A stretch of 64,000 nucleotides of DNA. Source: Actinomycetota bacterium. GTDB taxonomy: Bacteria; Actinomycetota; Acidimicrobiia; Acidimicrobiales; Ilumatobacteraceae. Below, piece by piece: positions 26,420 to 35,162 of the stretch (position 1 is the first letter of the stretch; each line of letters begins with the position of its first letter). The stretch is from positions 28,357-92,356 of the forward strand of contig CAUJET010000029.1 of NCBI GenBank assembly GCA_963169665.1, given 5' to 3'. A model generated the notes under the pieces. That model saw nothing but the letters and a program-made list of their open reading frames with translations, had not been told where the DNA came from and did not search any database. The position numbers and the translations under genes are program-made.

Positions 26420-27148
26420 TCAGACGGTCGCACCCGGGTCGTCGGGACGTTCGCCGTCGGTCGCCTGCTCGGGCTCGCGGACCATGGCCCACACGGCGTA
26501 CAACGGATCGCCGAGGCCGTCGGCCGGCGTGCACAGCGCGGCCTGGGGCTCGTGGTACGCGCCGGTGTGGCGGAAGTACTGCCCCACCACGTGGCACCGC
26601 TGCTGTTCGTTGATCGCGAGCCAGCCGCGGATCACCTTGGTGGGGAAGCAGCGGTTCGAGAACGTGCACACGACGGTGCCGCCGGGCTTCACGACCCGGG
26701 CGACCTCGCGCAGGACGTCGATCGGCCGCACCAGGTAGTCGACCGACACACAACACGTCGCCGCGTCGAACCGGTCGTCGGGGAACGGCATCGCGGCCGA
26801 TGCGTTGAGGTCGTGGACGACGTACGCGCTCGCCTGCCGGTTGGCCCGCAGCTCGCGCTCGTTCATGCCGAGCACGACCAGCTCCGCCGGCGGTTCGACG
26901 AAGTGCGAGATCCAGGACGACATGATGTCGAGCACCGACCGGGCCGGCCCGGCGCCGTCGATGCCCAGCTGTCGGTAGAGCCGACCGACCGCGGCGATCG
27001 CGCGGTCGTCGATGTGCGTGACGAAGCGGTCGCTGTCGTAGAACTCGGTGTCGGGCGTTTCGTCGACCCGCGTGAAGAACCCGACCGGGAACTCCTCGTG
27101 CGGGTCGGGACCGACCGGCGTCGCGGTCGGGTCGCTCGCGTCGCTCAT
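26420..27148 (-). CDS. SAM-dependent methyltransferase (class I-like)
   Basis: A 242-residue protein of the methyltransferase-11 type. Motif I is weak (SVLDIMSSWISHF), but the acidic strand VLGMNERELRAN, the motif IV-like RFDAATCCVSVDYLVRP and the post-motif REVARVVKPGGTVVCTFSN are clear. The substrate is unknown. GGAGG precedes its ATG, and that ATG overlaps the stop of the upstream VOC gene (ATGA at 27145-27148), so the two work as a pair. Confidence 0.82.
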   Translation of the reverse strand: MSDASDPTATPVGPDPHEEFPVGFFTRVDETPDTEFYDSDRFVTHIDDRAIAAVGRLYRQLGIDGAGPARSVLDIMSSWISHFVEPPAELVVLGMNERELRANRQASAYVVHDLNASAAMPFPDDRFDAATCCVSVDYLVRPIDVLREVARVVKPGGTVVCTFSNRCFPTKVIRGWLAINEQQRCHVVGQYFRHTGAYHEPQAALCTPADGLGDPLYAVWAMVREPEQATDGERPDDPGATV

Positions 27149-27576
27149 GACGGCACCTCCGAGGGCTCGCTGAGATCGGACATCTGGAGGAGGTCCCACG
27201 GGTTCCCGTAGAGGTCCTCGAACACGGCGACGGTGCCGTACGGCTCCTGGCGGGGCGCTTCGCGGAAGTGCACCCCTGCCGCCGTCATGCGGGCGTGATC
27301 GCGGGCGAAGTCGTCGGTGTGCAGGAACAGCCAGACCCGGCCGCCGCCCTGCGCGCCGACGACGGCGCGCTGCTCGTCGGACGCCGCCCGGGCGAGCAGG
27401 AGCGAGGCACCCGTCCCCGCATCGTTGGCGGCCTGCGACGGCGTGACGACCACCCAGCGCTTGCCACCGCCCATGTCGGTGTCCTCGTCGAGTGTGAATC
27501 CGAGTGCGTCGACGAAGAAGGCGATGGCCTCGTCGTACTCGTGCACCACCAGCGCGACGGTTGCGATCCTGGGCAT
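27145..27576 (-). CDS. VOC (glyoxalase/dioxygenase)-family protein
   Basis: A 143-residue two-repeat beta-alpha-beta protein. It begins MPRIATVALVVHEYDEAIAF and ends with FEDLYGNPWDLLQ, which carries the family's C-terminal metal-ligand Glu/Asp region. Members are glyoxalases, ring-cleavage dioxygenases or binding proteins, and the substrate cannot be told. It is translationally coupled to the methyltransferase downstream. Confidence 0.85.
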   Translation of the reverse strand: MPRIATVALVVHEYDEAIAFFVDALGFTLDEDTDMGGGKRWVVVTPSQAANDAGTGASLLLARAASDEQRAVVGAQGGGRVWLFLHTDDFARDHARMTAAGVHFREAPRQEPYGTVAVFEDLYGNPWDLLQMSDLSEPSEVPS

Positions 27577-27699
27577 CCGCCCATTGTGCCCGAGGACACC
27601 TGCCGGACGGCCGATCCCGCGATGCCCACGGGGGTACCATCGGTCCGAGCGCGGTACCACTCGGGGGACGAGGGGCCGCACGACCGCTGGGGGGCGTTC

Positions 27700-28908
27700 A
27701 TGACCGGCAATCCGGTGACCGACTGGGCACGCGACTACGACATCTTCGATCCGGACTACGTGGGCGACCCGTTCCTCATCTGGGACGACCTGCGCACCAA
27801 CTGCCCGGTGGCCCACACCGAGCGGTGGGGCGGGTCGTGGCTGCCCACCACCTACGCCGACGTGATGGCGATCTCGCACGACATCGCCCGCTTCAGCTCC
27901 AGCGACGTGGGCGTCATGCCGCCGGCGGCCGACGCCGAGGAGAAGCCGCCGTCGGCCGGGGGCATCCCGGTGCTGCCACCCATCTCGGTCGATCCCCCCG
28001 AGCACACCTGGACGCGACGACTGATGCTGCCGTGGTTCTCGCACCGGCGGGTGGAGGAGCTCGAGGTCATCACCCGCGACCTGTGCCGCGGGCTGGTCGA
28101 CGGATTCGTGGCCGACGGTCGCGCCGACGCCGCTGCCGACTACGCGCAGCAGATCCCGGTGCGGATCATCTCGATGGTGCTCGGCGTGCCGGAGGAGATG
28201 AGCGACACGTTCACCGGTTGGGTGCGCGACGTGCTCGAGTTCGCCCACGACGAGCGGCGCCGCGAGGCGGGCGCCGAGGCGCTGGGGCTGTACTTGTACG
28301 AGCAGGTCCAGCGCCGCAAGACCGAACCGGGCGACGACCTCATCAGCGAACTGGTGCACACCGAGCACGAGGGCGAGCTGTTGAGCGACGAGATCGTGCT
28401 CGGCATCGCTGCGCTCACGCTGATCGCTGGGGTCGACACGACGTGGTCGGCGATCGGGTCGTCGATGTGGCACCTCGCCACCCACGAGGCCGACCGGCGT
28501 CGGTTGGTCGCCGAGCCCGAGCTGATGCCCACTGCCGTCGAGGAACTGCTCCGGGCGTACTCCCCCGTCACGATGGCCCGCGTGGTCACCGAGGACGTCG
28601 AGTTCCAGGGCTGCCCGATGCATGCCGGCGACAAGGTGCTGCTCAACTTCCCCGCGGCCAACCGCGACCCGGCCGTGTTCGAGCGTGCCGACGAGGTGGT
28701 GCTCGACCGCCAGATCAACCGGCACCTCGCCTTCGGCGCAGGCATCCATCGCTGCGCCGGCTCCAACCTCGCTCGCATGGAGGTTCGGGTCGCGATCGAG
28801 GAGTGGCTGCGCCAGATCCCCGAGTTCTCGGTGCCCGAGGGCGCCGAGGTCACGTGGGCGGGCGGGCAGGTGCGCGGCCCGCGCAGCGTGCCGGTCGTCT
28901 TCGGCTGA
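27700..28908 (+). CDS. Cytochrome P450 (first)
   Basis: A 402-residue soluble bacterial P450. The I-helix oxygen-activation motif is AGVDTTWS, the K-helix ExxR is EELLR, and the heme-thiolate loop is FGAGIHRCAG. It would hydroxylate a hydrophobic substrate using electrons from a ferredoxin not encoded nearby. The ATG at 27700 is preferred over a long upstream extension that overlaps the divergent VOC gene. Confidence 0.93.
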   Translation: MTGNPVTDWARDYDIFDPDYVGDPFLIWDDLRTNCPVAHTERWGGSWLPTTYADVMAISHDIARFSSSDVGVMPPAADAEEKPPSAGGIPVLPPISVDPPEHTWTRRLMLPWFSHRRVEELEVITRDLCRGLVDGFVADGRADAAADYAQQIPVRIISMVLGVPEEMSDTFTGWVRDVLEFAHDERRREAGAEALGLYLYEQVQRRKTEPGDDLISELVHTEHEGELLSDEIVLGIAALTLIAGVDTTWSAIGSSMWHLATHEADRRRLVAEPELMPTAVEELLRAYSPVTMARVVTEDVEFQGCPMHAGDKVLLNFPAANRDPAVFERADEVVLDRQINRHLAFGAGIHRCAGSNLARMEVRVAIEEWLRQIPEFSVPEGAEVTWAGGQVRGPRSVPVVFG

Positions 28909-28997
28909 GGCGACGCCGCACACGGACAGCACGAGTGCTGCGCCCGCTCGATCAGCCGTCGACGCGCACCACGCCTACTCCGCCGGATCCATGCGGC

Positions 28998-29381
28998 TCA
29001 CGCCTCCGGGTCGAGGTACGTGCGCAGTTCGATGCCGTGGCCGTCGGGGTCGCGGACGTAGATGCCCATTCCGACCCCACGGGCACCGAACAACCGCCGG
29101 GGCGCGTCCACGTCGCCGAACCGGCCGGACGCGGCGAGCGCGGCGAGGTCGACGTCGTCGACGACGAGCGCGACATGATCGACGTTGGTGCCGTCGACGG
29201 TGCCGAGCTGGAGATCGATGATCGTGTCGGCGGTGACGCGCACGGACACGAACGGTGCCTCGCCCCGACGCCACTCGTCGAGGCGGACCACCTCGAGGCC
29301 GAGCAGGTCGCGGTACCACCGCACCGACCGCTCCATGTCGCTCACCCGGAACACCACATGATCGAGCTCGAGGACGCGCAT
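28998..29381 (-). CDS. VOC-family protein (intact parent of the 33.5-kb remnant)
   Basis: A 127-residue glyoxalase-fold protein starting MRVLELDHVVFRVSDMERSV. It has an N-terminal metal-ligand His (LDHVVF), a central DHVALVVDD and the C-terminal YVRDPDGHGIELRTY with its Glu ligand. The three expected ligand positions are intact, so it is probably an active metalloenzyme of unknown substrate. Its first 28 codons, its last 18 codons and its upstream DNA are repeated at 33500-33727 beyond the ABC exporter. Confidence 0.87.
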   Translation of the reverse strand: MRVLELDHVVFRVSDMERSVRWYRDLLGLEVVRLDEWRRGEAPFVSVRVTADTIIDLQLGTVDGTNVDHVALVVDDVDLAALAASGRFGDVDAPRRLFGARGVGMGIYVRDPDGHGIELRTYLDPEA

Positions 29382-29496
29382 CGCACCAGTCTGCACGACC
29401 GGCGTCGACCCTGCCCAGGAGTTCGGGCCGCTCGCTGGAGACGAACGTGCGTCCACGCTCGACTGGTGTGATCGTGGTCGCGGCCCGGGCACAGGG

Positions 29497-30147
29497 TCAG
29501 AGCTGCAGTTCGACGGTGAGCGATGCGGCCCGCGAGACCTGTTCGTCGTGGCTGGCGACGAGCACGGCGCTGCCGCCTGCTGCGCAGGCGAGGAGTGCGG
29601 CGATCACCAGCGAGGCGTGTTCCGGATCCTGGTGACTCGTGGGTTCGTCCGCGAGCACGACGGCGGGCGCTGCGACGACGGCGCGAGCGACGGCGGCCCG
29701 TTGCTGCTGGCCCATCGACACCTCGGACGGGAAGCGATCCGCCAAGACGGAGAGGTCGAGCCGTTCGAGGACCGTGCAGGCGAGCGATCGCTGCTCGCGC
29801 CGGCTCCGGCCGGCGACCGCGACCTCCAGGTTCTCGCTCAGGGTCAGCTCCGGCACGAGGGCGAGCACCTGCGGCACCACTGCGACCCGTTGCCACGTCG
29901 TCCGCGCCAGGGCTGATCCGGACATCTCCTGCCCGTCGATCCGGACCGTGCCGGCATCCGGCGGGCACCAACCCGCCACGATCGCGAGCAGCGTCGACTT
30001 GCCGCTGCCGGACCGCCCTCGTACGACGGCGAGCTCGCCGGCTGCGACCTCGAACGAGACCGGCCGGAGTCCGGACCCCGACGTCCACCACTTCGCGACG
30101 GCGTCCACACCGAGGCGGGCGTGTGATGTCGTTGCCGATGCGGTCAC
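29497..30147 (-). CDS. ABC transporter ATPase (second of the pair)
   Basis: A 216-residue nucleotide-binding subunit. Walker A is GRSGSGKST, the signature is the variant SMGQQQR, Walker B is VVLADEP, and the switch His is in ASHDE. It belongs to the LolD/MacB-like group that works with FtsX-type permeases. Its GTG overlaps the stop of the preceding ATPase gene (GTGA). Two different ATPases with a single permease chain suggest a heterodimeric engine. Confidence 0.9.
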   Translation of the reverse strand: MTASATTSHARLGVDAVAKWWTSGSGLRPVSFEVAAGELAVVRGRSGSGKSTLLAIVAGWCPPDAGTVRIDGQEMSGSALARTTWQRVAVVPQVLALVPELTLSENLEVAVAGRSRREQRSLACTVLERLDLSVLADRFPSEVSMGQQQRAAVARAVVAAPAVVLADEPTSHQDPEHASLVIAALLACAAGGSAVLVASHDEQVSRAASLTVELQL

Positions 30148-30833
30148 GACAGGCGCCGCCCGTGGTCGAGCCTGACGACGTCGTCGGCGGCGCCGATCAC
30201 GTCCTCGTCGTGCGTCGCGACGAGCACGCAGACGCCAGCGGCCGCACCGGCGCGCAGTGCCGCGATCACGAGCGCCGCGCTCTGCCGGTCGAGCGATGCG
30301 GTGGGCTCGTCGGCTGCGATCACCGGGGCGCCGGCGGCGAGCGCGGCAGCGATCGCCACACGCTGCTGTTCGCCGCCGCTCATCTCGCGCACCGAGGCCT
30401 GCGACCGGTGACCCAGCTCCACCTGATCGAGGACCCGCACCGGGTCGACCACGCGCCCCGAGCGCCCCGCCGACCAGACGATGTTCTCGCCGACCGAGAG
30501 GTGATCGAACAGGTTGTCGCTGGGCTGAGGCATCACCATCGTCACGTGATCGCGCCGGAGCCGACGCCGGCCGCGCCGTGACAGCGACCCGACGTCGGCG
30601 CCGGCCACGAGCACGAGCCCGTCGTCGGCCCGGTCGAGCCCGGCCACCAGACCCAGCAGTGTTGACTTGCCCGAGCCGCTCGCCCCTGCGATCACGGTCA
30701 TCCTGCCCGGCAGGCACACCATCGAGACGTCGTCGAGCGCCCGGGTGATCTCGCCCCCGGTGCGGTAGTCGCGGATCACGCTCCGGCACTCCACCAAGGG
30801 GTCGACGGTCCGCAGCGACTCACGCAGTTCCAC
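30144..30833 (-). CDS. ABC transporter ATPase (first of the pair)
   Basis: A 229-residue ATPase with Walker A GASGSGKST, canonical-type signature MSGGEQQR, Walker B VIAADEP and switch His in ATHDE. Its GTG start lies inside the end of the permease gene (14-bp overlap). All conserved catalytic residues are present, so this is likely the more active partner. Confidence 0.9.
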   Translation of the reverse strand: MELRESLRTVDPLVECRSVIRDYRTGGEITRALDDVSMVCLPGRMTVIAGASGSGKSTLLGLVAGLDRADDGLVLVAGADVGSLSRRGRRRLRRDHVTMVMPQPSDNLFDHLSVGENIVWSAGRSGRVVDPVRVLDQVELGHRSQASVREMSGGEQQRVAIAAALAAGAPVIAADEPTASLDRQSAALVIAALRAGAAAGVCVLVATHDEDVIGAADDVVRLDHGRRLS

Positions 30834-33390
30834 GGATGACCTCCATCGTCTCGCCGCGGCCGGTCGACCGCGCCGCGAGCGCGCCGAGCACCAGTGCGGA
30901 CACTGCGACGACGACGAGCGCGGTCACGAGCCAGCCGACGGGAACGACGACGACACCGGGCGGCCGGAGCGTCGGCAACGGGTCCAACCGAGGCACCGAA
31001 CGACCGGCCACCCATCGGGCGATGACGGCGCCGACCGCAGCGCCGCCGACGAGCGGCACGGCCGACTCGATCACGGACGCCCACCACCTGGCGGCGACGT
31101 TCGAGCCGGCACGGCGCAGCACGACCTCGCTCATACGTCGGGTCGGTGCTCGCGCCTCGAGCACCAGCAACTGGAGCACCAGCACGACGATGCCGACGAG
31201 GACGCCGAAGGCGGCCAACGCGTCGTAGGCCCAGCGCTGTGCCCGGAAGCTGACGACGTCGAACACGTCGGCGCGGGCGACGACCGATCGAGTCCGCCCG
31301 CCGGCGTCGACGACGTCCTGGACCGCCGTCGGTGGCGGATCACGGAGCCACAGCACGTCGGTCACGTCGGCACCGGTGGCGCGCAACGCCGCCGCGTCGA
31401 CGACGAAGGTGGCGGTGCTGCTGCGCATGCCGGGGAAGACCGTCGTCGACGCCACCGGGATGAGCCGCAGCTCGGTCCCACGCGCGTCGAGCACGACGGG
31501 CACCCCGACGCCGTCCGTGAGTCCGACCATGTCCCCACCCACGACGATCGCCGGCAGCGAGCCGGCAGCGACCGCATCGTCGAGTGCTGCGAAGAGCTCG
31601 TCGATCGTCGGGTCCGGCCCGCGATCGCTCCACACGGCCCCACGACCGAACGTCGCTCGATCGACGCCGATCACGTCCGAGGCCTGGGCCGGGAACGGCT
31701 CGCCATCGGGTCGATCGCCCTGCAGTCGACCCTCGGTGCGCGCCACGGTCGTCGAGTTCGCGACGAGCGAGGTCGGCACCTCGACGGCATCGGTGAGTGC
31801 GATCGCGAGATCCGATCCGATGAACGTGGCGGCCTTGTCGCTCAGCTGTCGTTCGGCGCTGGCCGACAACATGCCCGACAGCGCGACACACGACACCGCC
31901 AACGTGACGGACAGCACGAGACCCGTCGCCAACGCAGGTTCGGCCAGGGCGCGCCGCCACCCCAGGCGGATCGGGGCCGGCCACGAGCGACCGCGACGGC
32001 GGAGGACACCGATCGAGTATCGAAGGGGTCGGGCGATCACAGCGACCGAGGCGGCGACGGCGAGCAGGGGGAACGCCTGTGCGAGGAGCTCTCCGCCGCG
32101 GGACTGTGGGCCGACCATCCGCAGCCCGCCACCGTCGCGCAGCCGAGCAGCGGAGACGAACGCGAGCGCCACCAACGGGAGCTCCCACGGCACCCATCGC
32201 GCCCAGGTTCGACGCGGTGCGGCGTCGACGAAGCGATCGCCCGTGACCGCTGCGACCGCCGCCACGAGGACGAGTCCGACCACGGCGCCGACGAGGACGA
32301 ACACCATCGCTTCTCGCAGGGCGCGCGGCTCGAGCTCGGGCGTGGGGCCGAGCGTTCGGACCGCCACCAGGGCCACGACGCCGCCGAGCACGGTGCCGAC
32401 GACCGCCGCGCCGGAGACGTCCGCCGCGAGGCGCCGCGCGGTGACGAACGGCGAGACGCCACGGAGTGCGGCGAGCCGCAGCTCCCGGCGCCGCTCGCGC
32501 GCCACCATCATCGCCGCCGCCACGAGCACGGCGAGCGAGGCGAGCACGCCGGCCACTCGAACGGGTGCCGTGGCACGGCCGATGGTGCCGGCGAGCGCTT
32601 CGCCGCGCGACACCACCGTCGACATCCCTTCCGTCCCGACGAACCCCGCGGCATCCGGGTTTCCGGCCCCGACGACCCGCGATCGGTGCCGATCGATCGC
32701 CTGTGCGAACTGGTCCCGCATCGCTCGAGCGTCATCGAGCGTGCGTACGTCGAGCGCGCGCACCTCCACGTCGACCAGGTTCGCGCCGAGCCGATCCAGT
32801 ACGTCGGCGGAGGCGAACACCACGGGTGGACGCAGATCGCCGAGCGCCGTGGGGCGCAGCAGTCCCCGCTGTCCGCACCAGAACGCCGGCTCCGGTTGCA
32901 CCGGGATGGTGGAGACCACCTGTGCGATGGTCGCCCGGGCCGTCCGTTTGGTACGTCGTTCGGTCAGGTTGAGCGCATCCCCGACCGATACGCCGTAGAC
33001 ATCGGCCATCGATCGCTGCACCACCAGTTGGCGCTCGGCCAGCTCGCCGAAACCTGGTTCGAACTGTGCGCCGGCGCCGGTGCGCTCGATGGCGACCAGT
33101 CGTCGCTGGACACCGTCTGGATCGGTGGACGACGCGAAGTCGGCGGTTGCGAAACGCGTGCTGATCGGTGGCGCCACCCCGTCGAGTTGGTCGAGGAGCT
33201 CGCCGAGGGCGTTCTCATCGGCACCGCTCGGCAGCGGGAGATGGAGCGCCACGTCGGCCGGGCAGGTCGACCCGATCGCGAGCTGCACGGCCTCCGAGCC
33301 CGCAGCGGACACGTACAGGGGCACCCCGGCCAGACACGCAGCGAGCAGGAGGAATCCTGCCGCGACCGCGCTCTGCCCCCCAGTTCTCAC
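30820..33390 (-). CDS. FtsX-like ABC permease, double-module form
   Basis: An 856-residue membrane protein. A signal-anchor helix starts the chain, followed by a large extracytoplasmic domain, a block of four or so helices, a central second extracytoplasmic domain (about 510-680), and a final helix block ending near residue 845. This is the MacB/FtsX permease architecture duplicated in one chain. Such systems extrude lipoproteins, peptides or antibiotics, or work mechanically on the envelope, rather than importing. GTG 33390 is preferred, with GTG 33411 as the alternative. Confidence 0.85.
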   Translation of the reverse strand: MRTGGQSAVAAGFLLLAACLAGVPLYVSAAGSEAVQLAIGSTCPADVALHLPLPSGADENALGELLDQLDGVAPPISTRFATADFASSTDPDGVQRRLVAIERTGAGAQFEPGFGELAERQLVVQRSMADVYGVSVGDALNLTERRTKRTARATIAQVVSTIPVQPEPAFWCGQRGLLRPTALGDLRPPVVFASADVLDRLGANLVDVEVRALDVRTLDDARAMRDQFAQAIDRHRSRVVGAGNPDAAGFVGTEGMSTVVSRGEALAGTIGRATAPVRVAGVLASLAVLVAAAMMVARERRRELRLAALRGVSPFVTARRLAADVSGAAVVGTVLGGVVALVAVRTLGPTPELEPRALREAMVFVLVGAVVGLVLVAAVAAVTGDRFVDAAPRRTWARWVPWELPLVALAFVSAARLRDGGGLRMVGPQSRGGELLAQAFPLLAVAASVAVIARPLRYSIGVLRRRGRSWPAPIRLGWRRALAEPALATGLVLSVTLAVSCVALSGMLSASAERQLSDKAATFIGSDLAIALTDAVEVPTSLVANSTTVARTEGRLQGDRPDGEPFPAQASDVIGVDRATFGRGAVWSDRGPDPTIDELFAALDDAVAAGSLPAIVVGGDMVGLTDGVGVPVVLDARGTELRLIPVASTTVFPGMRSSTATFVVDAAALRATGADVTDVLWLRDPPPTAVQDVVDAGGRTRSVVARADVFDVVSFRAQRWAYDALAAFGVLVGIVVLVLQLLVLEARAPTRRMSEVVLRRAGSNVAARWWASVIESAVPLVGGAAVGAVIARWVAGRSVPRLDPLPTLRPPGVVVVPVGWLVTALVVVAVSALVLGALAARSTGRGETMEVIRGTA

Positions 33391-33499
33391 ACGACCACCG
33401 TGTCCGGCCACGGCGCGATCCTGTCGCGCTCAGGCACACTCGTCCCGGAACGTGGCCCGAGACGCGGAACAACCGCGTCGTCGGCCAGGAGCACCGCTT

Positions 33500-33640
33500 T
33501 CAGTCCGATCCCTCGGGAGACGCGCGCAGTTCGGTGCGGTGACCATCGGGGTCGTGCAGGTCGCGGCACCACGGCACCGACCGCTCCATGTCGCTCACCG
33601 GGTACACCAGATGATCGAGCTCGAGTTCCAGGGCGCGCAT
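33500..33640 (-). pseudogene. Internally deleted copy of the VOC gene
   Basis: 46 codons from an ATG at 33640 to TGA at 33500. The first 28 or so residues (starting MRALELELDHLVYPVSDMER) match the start of the intact VOC protein at 28998-29381. The last 18 (HDPDGHRTELRASPEGSD) match its end. About 80 central residues are missing, so no fold is possible. The upstream DNA is also shared with the intact copy. Confidence 0.8.
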
Positions 33641-33702
33641 GCGGCCAGTCTGCACGACCCGCCTCACCCCCGCCGGCGAGTTCGCACGACGATCATCGGA
33701 GA

Positions 33703-33716
33703 CGAACGTGCGTTCG
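33703..33716 (+). promoter_or_regulatory. LexA-type SOS box before the DEDDh nuclease gene
   Basis: CGAAC-GTGC-GTTCG, a perfect palindrome that extends one base each side (16 bp). It matches the Gram-positive/actinobacterial SOS box CGAAC-N4-GTTCG exactly. It ends 10 bases before the GTG at 33727, a position suited to repression. The duplicate upstream of the intact VOC gene has lost the right half-site. Confidence 0.65.
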
Positions 33717-33726
33717 TGCTCTACTG

Positions 33727-35133
33727 GTGACCGTGTCTCGACCTGATCCACGTTCGGCTACCCCGCTCGCACGGGTCACGTTCTGCGTCCTCGACCTCGA
33801 GACCACCGGCACCGACCCCGGCTGGGACGAGATCACCGAGGTGGGGGCGATCCTGGTGCGAGGCGGCGAACGGCTCGGCACGTTCCACACCCTGGTCGGG
33901 CCCGGCCATGCGGGCATCGACGGGGTGTTGCCGTCGCTCGTGGACTTCATCGGCGACGCCGTCATCACCGGGCACAACATCTCCTTCGACATCCGCTTCC
34001 TCGACGCGGCGCTGGCCCGGGCCGAGCGGCCGCTGCTCGACAGCAGCGACGTCGTCGACACGATGTACCTCGCACGGGCGCTGCTGCGCGACGACGCGGA
34101 CGACTGCCGCCTCGGCACGTTGGCCGCTCGGTTCGAGTTCGAGCACCGGCCCAGCCACCGCGCGTTCGAGGACGCCGCGGCGACGGTCGACCTGCTGCAC
34201 CTGCTGATCGAGCGCAGCTCGGCGTTCGGCGTGGTGGGTCTCGACGACCTGTGCGCGCTGCCGACGCTGGCCGGGCACAAGTGGGCGGCCAAGTTGCGCC
34301 ACACCGCATCGTTGCCCCGGGAGCCGGGGGTGTTCACGTGCCTCGACGATCGTGGGCAGGTGGTCTGGGTGGGTGAGGCCGGCGACCTGCGACGTGACGT
34401 CCGGCAGCTGTTCTCGCGGGCGGGCTCGGCGGTCCACGCCTCGGTGCTGCGCGACACCTGCGGCTGGGAGGTGCGCCACGTGGCCTCCCCCCTGGCGCGA
34501 GCCGTCGCCCGTCAGCGGTTGTTGCACGCGCACCGACCGCGGCTGCAGCGGCGCGACGTGATGGGCGACGCCGCGGTGTTCGTGCAGGTGGCGTCGACCT
34601 CGCGCTCGGTCAAGGCCGCCGTGGTGCGCTCTGCCACCACGACGGGCTTCCACCTCGGACCGATCTCGGATCGGGCGACGGCGGCTGCGGCGGTGGCGTG
34701 CATCCGCCGTCTCGCCGGGGCCGGGGCTGGCGCCGACATGATCGCGATGCTGGCCGACGCTGCCGACGGTCGACCCGAGCCGCTCGAGCGGGCACTCGTC
34801 GAACTCGCGTCGACCACACCGGACGACCCCGTCGACGCCGCCCTGTTGCGACGCGACCGGCAGGCACTGCTCGATCTGCTGGCGGCCCATCGGCGCGTAC
34901 GCACGGCTCGATCGTTCACGGGCGAGCTCGATGTGACGGGGCACCGGGTGGCGATCGCATCGGGCCTCCTGCTCGGGGACGACCTCCCACCGGTGACGGC
35001 GACGGCACTCGACGACGACCATCCGCTCCACGGCGACCTGCTCGCCGAGGTGCTGCTCGTCGCCGACCTGCTCGATGGCGACATGTCGGATGCGTTCCCG
35101 CCGGGGGCCGCAGTCGGCGTGAACGGCGCCTGA
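33727..35133 (+). CDS. DEDDh 3'-5' exonuclease fused to a GIY-YIG (UvrC/Cho-like) domain
   Basis: A 468-residue DNA repair-type protein. The exonuclease domain (about 15-180) has motif I LDLETTG, motif II ITGHNISFDIRFL and motif III HRAFEDA, matching the DnaQ epsilon family. The GIY-YIG-like region (about 195-275) begins PGVFTCLDDRGQVVWVGEAGDLRRDV. The C-terminal 190 residues are less defined. The same architecture is known in mycobacteria as a DnaQ-UvrC-like fusion. GTG 33727 or 33733 is the start. The SOS box just upstream supports a damage-response role. Confidence 0.87.
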   Translation: MTVSRPDPRSATPLARVTFCVLDLETTGTDPGWDEITEVGAILVRGGERLGTFHTLVGPGHAGIDGVLPSLVDFIGDAVITGHNISFDIRFLDAALARAERPLLDSSDVVDTMYLARALLRDDADDCRLGTLAARFEFEHRPSHRAFEDAAATVDLLHLLIERSSAFGVVGLDDLCALPTLAGHKWAAKLRHTASLPREPGVFTCLDDRGQVVWVGEAGDLRRDVRQLFSRAGSAVHASVLRDTCGWEVRHVASPLARAVARQRLLHAHRPRLQRRDVMGDAAVFVQVASTSRSVKAAVVRSATTTGFHLGPISDRATAAAAVACIRRLAGAGAGADMIAMLADAADGRPEPLERALVELASTTPDDPVDAALLRRDRQALLDLLAAHRRVRTARSFTGELDVTGHRVAIASGLLLGDDLPPVTATALDDDHPLHGDLLAEVLLVADLLDGDMSDAFPPGAAVGVNGA

Positions 35134-35162
35134 CCGAACGACGCCTGGTCGGCCGGCTCTGA

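Noticed and set aside
28927..28940. Short palindrome CAGCAC-GA-GTGCTG between convergent P450 and VOC genes
   Set aside because: A 6-bp stem with a 2-base loop is too small to call a terminator or operator in DNA this GC-rich.
29497..33727. Possibility that the exporter is a composite transposon
   Set aside because: The flanking repeats are VOC gene copies, not insertion sequences, and no transposase or target-site duplication is visible. Treated as a segmental duplication instead.
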